Below are positions 1 through 5,033 of a stretch of 5,621 bases of DNA, in pieces. Origin of the DNA: an uncultured beta proteobacterium (GTDB lineage: Bacteria; Pseudomonadota; Gammaproteobacteria; Burkholderiales; Burkholderiaceae); contig CAILON010000242.1 of the NCBI GenBank assembly GCA_903835865.1, positions 1-5,621 of the forward strand, given 5' to 3'. The notes under the pieces were generated by a model. That model saw only the letters and a program-made list of their open reading frames with translations, had not been told where the DNA came from and did not search any database. The translations under genes were made by a program, and so were the position numbers. Numbering within the stretch: position 1 is the stretch's first letter; every line of letters begins with the position of its first letter.

Positions 1-330
1 AGCAATAGTCATATTCAATATCAAAACGCAGCAAGAAATTCCGCCAGAAAAAATAACATCAGAACCGATGTGACCCTTACGGCATGCGCAGCAATGCTAC
101 GAGAGCAAGATGGCATTCATTTGATTCATGGACATACTCACCTTCCCGCTCATCATCAAGAACAACTGGGTGGTCAATCCTGGCAGCGTTGGGTACTTTC
201 AGACTGGGATCTAGATCATCCCGAAAGCGTCTTGCCTAAAGCAAATGCCTTACTGATCAATGACCATGGTGCTCATTTCATTGACTTGATTAAACCCAAT
301 CAAGTCAGCCCTATTTCCGTTTTAAATTAA
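1..330 (+). CDS. lpxH: UDP-2,3-diacylglucosamine pyrophosphatase LpxH, C-terminal part (5' truncated by window)
   Basis: The frame is open from the first base and ends at TAA 328-330, giving 109 residues of a longer protein. LpxH is a peripheral inner-membrane calcineurin-like metallophosphoesterase. It hydrolyses UDP-2,3-diacylglucosamine to lipid X plus UMP in lipid A synthesis. The visible part holds the last metal-binding motif, IHGHTHLPA (around residues 57-65 of the fragment), which matches the GHTH-R/L-P signature of LpxH, followed by the family-typical '[12 protein letters not shown]' strand near the C-terminus. The N-terminal metal ligands (DxH, GD, GNHD) lie outside the window. An internal ATG at 94 (in 'CAAMLREQD') and the GTG at 70 are not real starts, because coding similarity continues upstream of both. 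The gene converges on suhB with overlapping stop codons. A generic UDP-DAGn hydrolase paralogue is possible but less likely. Confidence 0.92.
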   Translation, partial: SNSHIQYQNAARNSARKNNIRTDVTLTACAAMLREQDGIHLIHGHTHLPAHHQEQLGGQSWQRWVLSDWDLDHPESVLPKANALLINDHGAHFIDLIKPNQVSPISVLN

Positions 331-1115
331 GAGTTCGAGTATTTCGAGAGCAGCTGCACCATCTGTGCATAAATACGAGGGTTTGCAGCCATCACTTCAC
401 CACTCTTTAAGAAGCCCTCTTCACCACGGTAGTTACCAACCAATCCACCTGATTCGGTAATCAATAGTGCGCCCGCTGCCATATCCCATGGCTTGAGATC
501 GCTTTCAAAAAATCCATCGTAGCGTCCTGCAGCAACATAAGCTAAATCAAGTGATGCAGCACCAGGACGACGCAATCCCGCACATTGACGAGACATTTCA
601 GCAAAGATTTTTAAATACTTTTCTAAGTCTTGGTCTTCGCGATATGGAAAACCTGTACCAAGCAGGCAGCTGACTAAACGATCTTGAGCGCCCACTCGTA
701 AACGACGGCGATCAAGATAAGCACCGGAACCGCGGGTAGCTGTAAAAAGTTCATCACGTGTAGGGTCGTAAACTACTGCTTGCTGTGTAACGCCGTTTAC
801 AGCTAAGGCAATAGATACTGCATATTGCGGAAAGCCATGAATGAAATTGGTTGTGCCGTCTAAGGGATCGATGATCCACACATTTTCTGCATCAACATTG
901 TGCTCGCCTGTCTCTTCAGCCAAAAATCCATGGGTTGGATAGGCCTCACTCAGGGTTTCAATGATGGCTGCCTCTGCAGCTTTGTCCACCTCGGTAACAA
1001 AATCATTATGCTGTTTACGATCAACTTGCAGACGCTCTAAATTGAGAGAAGCTCTGTTGATTACAGTTCCTGCACGACGAGCAGCCTTGATGGCCACATT
1101 TAACATGGGATGCAT
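327..1115 (-). CDS. suhB: Inositol-1-monophosphatase family protein SuhB
   Basis: This 262-residue protein has the usual length for SuhB/IMPase. The family is a Mg2+-dependent, Li+-sensitive phosphatase acting on inositol monophosphates. In E. coli, SuhB also joins the NusA/NusB ribosomal RNA antitermination complex, and that role is only inferred here. All three metal-site motifs are present: AEETG with E67, the signature DPLDGTTNF with D83 and D86, and PWDMAAG with D211. The start is set at the ATG on the minus strand at 1115 because MHPMLN is the typical SuhB N-terminus. A longer reading from a TTG at 1166 adds 17 residues unlike the family and is rejected. No clear Shine-Dalgarno precedes the ATG. 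The gene is convergent with lpxH (shared TTAA at the stops) and divergent from trmJ. Confidence 0.95.
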   Translation of the reverse strand: MHPMLNVAIKAARRAGTVINRASLNLERLQVDRKQHNDFVTEVDKAAEAAIIETLSEAYPTHGFLAEETGEHNVDAENVWIIDPLDGTTNFIHGFPQYAVSIALAVNGVTQQAVVYDPTRDELFTATRGSGAYLDRRRLRVGAQDRLVSCLLGTGFPYREDQDLEKYLKIFAEMSRQCAGLRRPGAASLDLAYVAAGRYDGFFESDLKPWDMAAGALLITESGGLVGNYRGEEGFLKSGEVMAANPRIYAQMVQLLSKYSNS

Positions 1116-1145
1116 AGTTTTGATGGACAAATTAAATAAGAACAA

Positions 1146-1174
1146 GCTTGTAATATTGCATGACAATATGAAGC
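1146..1174. promoter_or_regulatory. Imperfect dyad in the suhB/trmJ divergent intergenic region
   Basis: The 122-base gap between suhB and trmJ contains a perfect 6-base inverted repeat, ATATTG (1153-1158) and CAATAT (1164-1169), around a 5-base spacer CATGA. Outer arms GCTT (1146-1149) and AAGC (1171-1174) extend it with unequal inner spacing. It lies 38 bases upstream of the suhB ATG and about 64 bases upstream of the trmJ ATG. It could be an operator overlapping the suhB promoter, since a weak TTTAAT-like -10 lies between it and the suhB start. No -35/-10 pair in this gap is convincing on either strand, so promoter positions are not called. In AT-rich DNA a 6-base dyad can arise by chance. 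Confidence 0.3.
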
Positions 1175-1237
1175 TAACAGACTGATTCTAAACGATTTGC
1201 CTATTCAACCCCTTTCCCAGCCAACAATCACAAGCCC

Positions 1238-1993
1238 ATGAACGCTAAGAATGCCTCTCTCCTGCGCTGGGTGCTTGTTGAAACCAGCCACCCCGGCAAT
1301 GTCGGTTCAGCTGCGCGCGCCTTAAAAACTATGGGGTTTGATGACCTTCGTCTAGTCAATCCTAAGACCCAAGGAGTGGCACAACTGCCCGAAGCGATCG
1401 CCTTATCCAGCGGCGCGGGCGATCTACTTGCAAACGCTCACGAAAGCACTTCACTCGACTCTACCGTGGCTGGCTGCTCATTGGTATTGGGGCTCACTAG
1501 CAGGGACCGAGAGTTTGGCCCTCCCACACTCAATTGGGAAGAAGCTCGCGCCCTGGTTAAACAAACACTTGCGGCAGACCAAACGGTAGCCATGGTCTTT
1601 GGCCCCGAGCGAACTGGCTTAGACAATCAACATCTTGCCCTTTGCACCCATCGAGTCTGGCTTGATGCCAATCCTGACTACCCCTCCCTCAATCTTGCCC
1701 AAGCCTTAATGGTCTGTGCCTTTACCCTGAGGGAGACTTTGAATGATGCTGCAGGTAAATCTGGGGCTAATAAGCCAGACCCTGAGAGCGGGATTGATTT
1801 TGCCGATCCTGCCGCCATTGCTGCCATGCTAGAACATTGGCGTAGCGGTTTAGAGGCAATAGGTTACCTAGATCCCGCCAATCCCAAGAAATTGATGCCC
1901 CGTTTGCAGGCCTTATTTGCTCGTAGCCGCCTGCAAAAAGAAGAAATTGATCTATTGCGCGGCATTGCAAAACAGATGCTCCTGAGAAAATAA
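1238..1993 (+). CDS. trmJ: tRNA (cytidine/uridine-2'-O-)-methyltransferase TrmJ (SPOUT family)
   Basis: This 251-residue protein matches the length of E. coli TrmJ (about 246). TrmJ uses S-adenosylmethionine to 2'-O-methylate the pyrimidine at position 32 of the tRNA anticodon loop, acting as a cytoplasmic homodimer. The three SpoU/SPOUT motifs are clear. Motif 1 is SHPGNVGSAARALKTMGF at residues 17-34, with the expected catalytic-region Asn and Arg. Motif 2 is VFGPERTGLDN at 120-130. Motif 3 is YPSLNLAQAL at 148-157, which forms the trefoil-knot SAM pocket. A C-terminal helical extension (about 187-251, with MLEHWRSGLE and FARSRLQKEEIDLLRGI) is typical of TrmJ and helps separate it from TrmL or TrmH. 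The ATG at 1238 is chosen because motif 1 begins about 17 residues in, as in homologues. The Shine-Dalgarno is poor. cysE starts 23 bases after the stop, so co-transcription is possible. Confidence 0.94.
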   Translation: MNAKNASLLRWVLVETSHPGNVGSAARALKTMGFDDLRLVNPKTQGVAQLPEAIALSSGAGDLLANAHESTSLDSTVAGCSLVLGLTSRDREFGPPTLNWEEARALVKQTLAADQTVAMVFGPERTGLDNQHLALCTHRVWLDANPDYPSLNLAQALMVCAFTLRETLNDAAGKSGANKPDPESGIDFADPAAIAAMLEHWRSGLEAIGYLDPANPKKLMPRLQALFARSRLQKEEIDLLRGIAKQMLLRK

Positions 1994-2010
1994 GCGCATC
2001 CCGTTAAAAT
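1982..2010 (+). promoter_or_regulatory. Candidate promoter for cysE positioned for a leaderless transcript
   Basis: CTGAGA (1982-1987, four of six matches to TTGACA) is separated by 17 bases from TAAAAT (2005-2010, five of six matches to TATAAT). Six bases then separate the -10 box from the cysE ATG at 2017. Transcription normally begins about 7 bases past the -10, which would be the A of the ATG itself. That spacing is the known hallmark of leaderless genes, and it fits the absence of any Shine-Dalgarno before cysE. The element overlaps the end of trmJ, so readthrough from trmJ may also supply cysE message. Confidence 0.42.
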
Positions 2011-2016
2011 CAAACC

Positions 2017-2775
2017 ATGTTTAATTCCCTTTTTGACCACGTCGACTCGATTATTGTTCGCGATCCCGCCGCTAGAAATCGCCTCGAGGTAATCACTTGT
2101 TATCCCGGCTTGCATGCTGTTTGGTTGCATCGCGTCTCACATTTTTTATGGGGGCTCGGATTAAAGTGGATAGCACGACTCATGTCCATGTTTGCGCGTT
2201 TTCTGACTGGTATTGAAATTCATCCTGGTGCAAAAATTGGTCGTAGAGTTTTTTTAGATCATGGCCTTGGCATTGTGATTGGTGAAACTACTGAAATCGG
2301 AGATGACTGCACCATTTATCAGGGCGTCACACTAGGTGGAACATCTTTATACAAAGGTGTCAAACGTCATCCGACACTTGGCAAAGGCGTTGTGGTCAGC
2401 GCGGGAGCAAAAGTACTTGGTGGCTTTATTGTTGGCGATGGCGCACGCATTGGTTCCAATGCTGTTGCACTAAAAGAAATTCCACCGGGCGCAACTGCCG
2501 TGGGAATACCTGCGCGCATCCTACATCCAGATCTTCCACAAAGCCCAGATAGTAAGACTAAAGAATATTTTTCTGCTTATGGTGTCACGCCTAATGTGGA
2601 CGACCCGGTTTCGATGGCCTTAAAAGGCTTGATCGATGCCACTATTGAACAAGAGGCAAAAATTGCTGCTCTTGAAAAGATCATTGCCAAGCTGAGCAAT
2701 ACGCCGACTGATAATACCGGCTCAAGCGATACGAAGCGTGACCTAGACGCCATTAAAGAATGGCTCAAAGAGTAA
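2017..2775 (+). CDS. cysE: Serine O-acetyltransferase CysE (short, EpsC-like form)
   Basis: This 252-residue enzyme transfers acetyl from acetyl-CoA to L-serine, giving O-acetylserine, the first committed step of cysteine synthesis in the cytoplasm. The N-terminus is short: the substrate-loop motif RDPAAR (residues 15-20, Asp16) comes almost at once, without the longer helical domain of E. coli CysE. The left-handed beta-helix of hexapeptide repeats runs from about 64 to 165. It carries the catalytic LDHG (Asp81-His82), the IGETTEIGDD stretch, YQGVTLGGTS (101-110) and KRHP with His118, matching the serine-site histidines of the family. The tail has an amphipathic, probably coiled-coil segment (about 205-228) and ends EWLKE. 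The C-terminal isoleucine that E. coli CysE inserts into cysteine synthase is not present. The gene is convergent with slyD. Confidence 0.95.
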   Translation: MFNSLFDHVDSIIVRDPAARNRLEVITCYPGLHAVWLHRVSHFLWGLGLKWIARLMSMFARFLTGIEIHPGAKIGRRVFLDHGLGIVIGETTEIGDDCTIYQGVTLGGTSLYKGVKRHPTLGKGVVVSAGAKVLGGFIVGDGARIGSNAVALKEIPPGATAVGIPARILHPDLPQSPDSKTKEYFSAYGVTPNVDDPVSMALKGLIDATIEQEAKIAALEKIIAKLSNTPTDNTGSSDTKRDLDAIKEWLKE

Positions 2776-2791
2776 TCTAAAAGTTTTTTTG

Positions 2792-3394
2792 TTAGTGCAA
2801 AGTACGTGGATTGGTATTTCCAGAACCTAATGCATTTCCTGAAAACCCTTCATCATCTTCTGCATCACCGTCATCCTTAGGCATGCCAAAGGTAAAACTC
2901 TCGCCCCCTTCTGGGTGACGATTTTCAATCTCTTCATCGGTGGCAGCGCGAATATCTTCAACCTGTACCCAAAAGCGCAAAGCCATACCAGCCAAAGGAT
3001 GATTTCCATCTAATACCACTTGATTATCAGCAACGTCGGTGACTGTATAAATTAATGGCTCATCATCCGCATCATCAAGCTCGGCAGATTCTTCATCTGC
3101 ATCCGGTATGCCTTCAAATTGCATACCCACTTCCAGTGGTTCTGGAAAACGCGTACGAGGCTCAATCTTGAGCAACTCTGGGTCATATTCACCAAATGCT
3201 TCGCTCGGCTCTAATTGCACGCTAGCTTCATAACCAATATCTTGGCCATCGAGTAGAGTCTCAATTTTAGGGAAAGTACCCTCATAGCCACCGTGCAGGT
3301 ATACCATCGGAGAATCAGGCTCCTCGATAATATTATTTTGAGCATCGGTTAGCTTATAACGAAGGGATACGACGGTATTTTTTTCAATCTTCAT
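2792..3394 (-). CDS. slyD: FKBP-type peptidyl-prolyl cis-trans isomerase, SlyD family
   Basis: This 200-residue cytoplasmic prolyl isomerase and chaperone reads from the ATG on the minus strand at 3394, because MKIEKNTVVSL is the normal SlyD start. An in-frame ATG at 3412 would add MFDRFR, which is not family-like, and neither start has a Shine-Dalgarno. The FKBP half-domain holds YLHGGYEGTFP (32-42) and EPSEAFGEYDPELL (62-75). The insert-in-flap chaperone domain begins at EPRTRFPEPLEVGMQFEG (79-95) and closes with the hallmark LDGNHPLAGMALRF (128-141), after which the FKBP fold resumes. An acidic run of about 17 residues (97-112: DADEESAELDDADDEP) sits inside the insert domain. The C-terminal tail is acidic and Gly-rich with only scattered His, so the nickel-binding His/Cys-rich tail of E. 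coli SlyD is missing. Confidence 0.92.
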   Translation of the reverse strand: MKIEKNTVVSLRYKLTDAQNNIIEEPDSPMVYLHGGYEGTFPKIETLLDGQDIGYEASVQLEPSEAFGEYDPELLKIEPRTRFPEPLEVGMQFEGIPDADEESAELDDADDEPLIYTVTDVADNQVVLDGNHPLAGMALRFWVQVEDIRAATDEEIENRHPEGGESFTFGMPKDDGDAEDDEGFSGNALGSGNTNPRTLH

Positions 3395-3447
3395 ACGGAA
3401 TCTGTCAAACATTCGTTTTTAATCAATTTCTATCAAGCTTTTACTTT

Positions 3448-4680
3448 ATGACCTCATTTTACTTGAGCAATCCATATCAACCTCCCCAAGCACCCAAAAA
3501 CCTGCCTTTAAACGAGCCATGGGCCTTATTTGGGGGAATTAGCCCAGATGCGTTCATGAAACAGTATTGGCATAAAAAGCCTTTATTGGTTCGTGGCGCT
3601 ATTCCTGCCTTTACTCTAGCTCGCAATAGCCATGAAGACTTGGGTAGCCCTATCTCCGCTGAATCGCTCTTTAATCTCGCAAGCGATGATCTGGTGGAGT
3701 CTCGCTTAATTCAGTCAAAGCCCTGGAGTTTTGAGTCAGGCTCTTTCAAGAAGAAATCCTTGCCCAAGTTAGCGCAGCGTGACTGGACTTTATTGTTTCA
3801 AGGTATGGAGGCTCATCATCCTGCAGCGGCGAAAGTGTTGTCTTGGTTTCGCTTTATTCCAGATGCGCGCCTAGATGATTTAATGATTAGCATTGCCGGC
3901 ATTGGGGGCGGTGTTGGTCCCCATTTTGATTCCTATGATGTTTTCTTAATACAAATGTCAGGTAGAAGACAATGGCAGGTATCGGCACAGAAAGATTTGA
4001 GTCTGAACCCAAAGCTTCCCCTCAAAATTTTGCAGAACTTTGCCGTGGAACATGAGTGGATTTTAGAACCCGGCGATATGTTGTACCTACCTCCTCACAT
4101 TGCTCATGACGGAATTTCGCTTGATACAGGCTGCCAAACTTGGTCAGTAGGCTTTCGCTCCCCAAGCTTTAAAGAATTACTCCAGGAGGGTTTGTGGAGG
4201 CTTGCTGAATCCTTAGAGGACATTCCCGAACTAGATCATAAGTTTGCGGATCCCAAGCAAAGGGCTAGCAAGCAACCAGAACAACTTCCCCTAGAATTAA
4301 TTATGCAGCTTGAGCAAAAATTGAAGGGTTTGAAGCTCGATCAATTAAGTCAGTTTCTACCTGGCATCTCAGCCTATTTAAGTGAACCAAAACAGCAAGC
4401 CTATTTCAATGGTCCAGACATCCCCCTCACGCCCAAACAATTTACCCAGCGACTGGGCTCGCATGCCTTGGCACCCCATCCGCAAACCCGTATTCTTGCC
4501 CTGAATCAGGACATATTCTGCAATGGGGAGAGAGTTACAAAAGGACAAACTGGCCAAATACAAAGGGCCTGGGCTTCACTGGCCTCGAAAAAGGCCTTGA
4601 TTTGCAAGGATCTTAAGGAAACTGGCGGATCAAGTCTGTACGAAGCCTACTTATGCGGATGGCTAGTTTTTAATTCTTAA
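3448..4680 (+). CDS. roxA: JmjC/cupin 2-oxoglutarate oxygenase, probable ribosomal protein uL16 arginine hydroxylase (RoxA/YcfD family)
   Basis: This 410-residue protein is somewhat longer than E. coli YcfD/RoxA (373). Family members are Fe(II)/2-oxoglutarate oxygenases that hydroxylate an arginine of 50S protein L16. The N-terminal LFGGISPDAFMKQYWHKKPLLVRG (28-50) is the family entry motif. The JmjC core supplies the iron triad: GPHFD with His159 and Asp161, and PHIAHDG with His220. Arg174 in SGRRQW is placed 15 residues after the first His, as expected for the 2-oxoglutarate-binding arginine. The rest (about 240-410, including KPLSL-like PLTPKQF and a C-terminal AYLCGWLVF) fits the dimerization helices and winged-helix domain. 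About 25 residues rich in Pro (PYQPPQAP) precede the usual start and account for part of the extra length. The gene is divergent from slyD by about 53 bases, with no clear promoter or Shine-Dalgarno seen. Confidence 0.88.
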   Translation: MTSFYLSNPYQPPQAPKNLPLNEPWALFGGISPDAFMKQYWHKKPLLVRGAIPAFTLARNSHEDLGSPISAESLFNLASDDLVESRLIQSKPWSFESGSFKKKSLPKLAQRDWTLLFQGMEAHHPAAAKVLSWFRFIPDARLDDLMISIAGIGGGVGPHFDSYDVFLIQMSGRRQWQVSAQKDLSLNPKLPLKILQNFAVEHEWILEPGDMLYLPPHIAHDGISLDTGCQTWSVGFRSPSFKELLQEGLWRLAESLEDIPELDHKFADPKQRASKQPEQLPLELIMQLEQKLKGLKLDQLSQFLPGISAYLSEPKQQAYFNGPDIPLTPKQFTQRLGSHALAPHPQTRILALNQDIFCNGERVTKGQTGQIQRAWASLASKKALICKDLKETGGSSLYEAYLCGWLVFNS

Positions 4681-4698
4681 TTAAGACGTGGCTATAAT
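4670..4698 (+). promoter_or_regulatory. Sigma-70-type promoter of the small lipoprotein gene
   Basis: TATAAT at 4693-4698 is a perfect -10 hexamer. The best -35 is weak (TTAATT at 4670-4675, 17-base spacer, three of six matches), and the spacer is partly filled by the palindrome TCTTAATTAAGA (4675-4686). The predicted start of transcription is near 4705, giving a leader of about 84 bases before the ATG. The promoter lies across the stop codon of the upstream oxygenase gene. A perfect -10 with a poor -35 suggests either help from an activator or simple reliance on the -10. Confidence 0.68.
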
Positions 4699-4760
4699 AA
4701 GTGCTGGAAAATACCTAGGGATAATCCCTCGATTAATCCAACAACAATTACCGGTAATTG
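4675..4760. repeat. Cluster of four perfect short palindromes upstream of the lipoprotein gene
   Basis: Four perfect palindromes follow each other: TCTTAATTAAGA (4675-4686), AGGGATAATCCCT (4717-4729, central A), GATTAATC (4731-4738) and CAATTACCGGTAATTG (4745-4760). The first flanks the -10 box and the other three fall in the predicted untranslated leader. The last is followed by CTG-TAA and seven T (4767-4773), so as RNA it could form a 6-bp hairpin with a CCGG loop just ahead of a U-run and the ribosome site. They could be protein-binding sites, RNA hairpins that stabilise or attenuate the message, or chance in AT-rich DNA. The 16-base palindrome is the least likely to be chance. Confidence 0.5.
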
Positions 4761-4773
4761 CTGTAATTTTTTT

Positions 4774-4780
4774 AAGAGGA
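4774..4780 (+). promoter_or_regulatory. Strong ribosome binding site for the small lipoprotein gene
   Basis: AAGAGGA sits with 8 bases between it and the ATG at 4789. This is the only strong Shine-Dalgarno in the window; the other visible starts (suhB, trmJ, cysE, slyD, roxA) have none or poor ones. It decides the start of the lipoprotein gene and points to high translation. Confidence 0.85.
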
Positions 4781-4788
4781 AACTACAA

Positions 4789-4968
4789 ATGAAGAAATCA
4801 CTCGTATTCGCTGCTATGTTAGCTATCGCTTTGGCCGCTTGCGGTAAAAAAGAAGAAGCAAAACCTGCTGAAGCTCCTGCTGCTGCTCCTGCTGCTCCTG
4901 CTGCTGAAGCTCCTGCTGCTGCTGCTCCTGCTGCACCTGCTGCACCTGCTGCTGACGCTAAGAAGTAA
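4789..4968 (+). CDS. Small Ala/Pro-rich lipoprotein of unknown function
   Basis: This gene has 59 codons, from ATG 4789 to TAA 4966-4968. The product starts MKKSLVFAAM with a short hydrophobic stretch ending in the lipobox LAAC (15-18), so it should be cleaved and lipidated at Cys18. Gly at +2 argues against the Asp inner-membrane retention signal, so outer membrane is likely (inference). The 42-residue mature part is KKEEAKP followed by Ala/Pro repeats (AEAPAAAP-type, about 28-55) and ends DAKK. It has no folded domain, no aromatic residue, and only the lipid cysteine. Ala is nearly always GCT and Pro is always CCT, a bias typical of highly expressed genes, in line with the good -10, Shine-Dalgarno and terminator. 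It forms its own single-gene unit, convergent with bamC. The function is unknown, and a periplasmic spacer or peptidoglycan-facing role is only a guess. Confidence 0.86.
   Translation: MKKSLVFAAMLAIALAACGKKEEAKPAEAPAAAPAAPAAEAPAAAAPAAPAAPAADAKK
4864..4953 (+). repeat. Ala/Pro codon repeat tract within the lipoprotein gene
   Basis: The tract is built of CCTGCTGCT-like units. A larger direct repeat of 21 bases starts with GCTGAAGCTCCTGCT at 4867 and again at 4903, a period of 36 bases or 12 residues (AEAPAAA). All units stay in frame. Such tracts can gain or lose units by slippage or recombination without a frameshift, so protein length may vary between strains. Confidence 0.75.
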
Positions 4969-4983
4969 TCTTCTCCTTGAAGA

Positions 4984-5011
4984 AAAAAAGCCGCTGAAAA
5001 GCGGCTTTTTT
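4984..5011. terminator. Bidirectional Rho-independent terminator between the lipoprotein gene and bamC
   Basis: A 12-bp perfect stem (4984-4995 with 5000-5011) has GCCGCT/AGCGGC at its heart, a GAAA tetraloop (4996-4999), and A/T runs at the base that give a U-tract on either strand. It lies 15 bases past the lipoprotein stop and 22 bases past the bamC stop on the other strand, so it can end both convergent transcripts. A small TCTTC/GAAGA hairpin (4969-4983) directly precedes it. Confidence 0.93.
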
Positions 5012-5033
5012 ATTTGCTAAGAATTAGAAAGGT

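Noticed and set aside
1116..1166. Longer suhB reading from a TTG at 1166 (17 extra residues)
   Set aside because: The added residues are not family-like, and MHPMLN at 1115 is the typical SuhB start with an ATG codon.
961..1185. 74-codon open frame on the plus strand opposite the start of suhB
   Set aside because: It is antisense to suhB and shows no domain; its overlap with the divergent gap is by chance.
1864..2130. 88-codon open frame on the minus strand across the trmJ/cysE junction
   Set aside because: It lies antisense to two well-supported genes, has no recognisable motif and no ribosome site; it is a shadow frame.
2776..2791. Possible terminator between cysE and slyD (run of seven T)
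   Set aside because: No stable GC stem precedes the T-run on either strand; only a weak CTAA/TTAG pairing is possible.
3395..3447. Bidirectional promoter between slyD and roxA
   Set aside because: TTGATA- and CTGTCA-like hexamers exist, but no acceptable -10 at a normal spacing was found, so no promoter is called.
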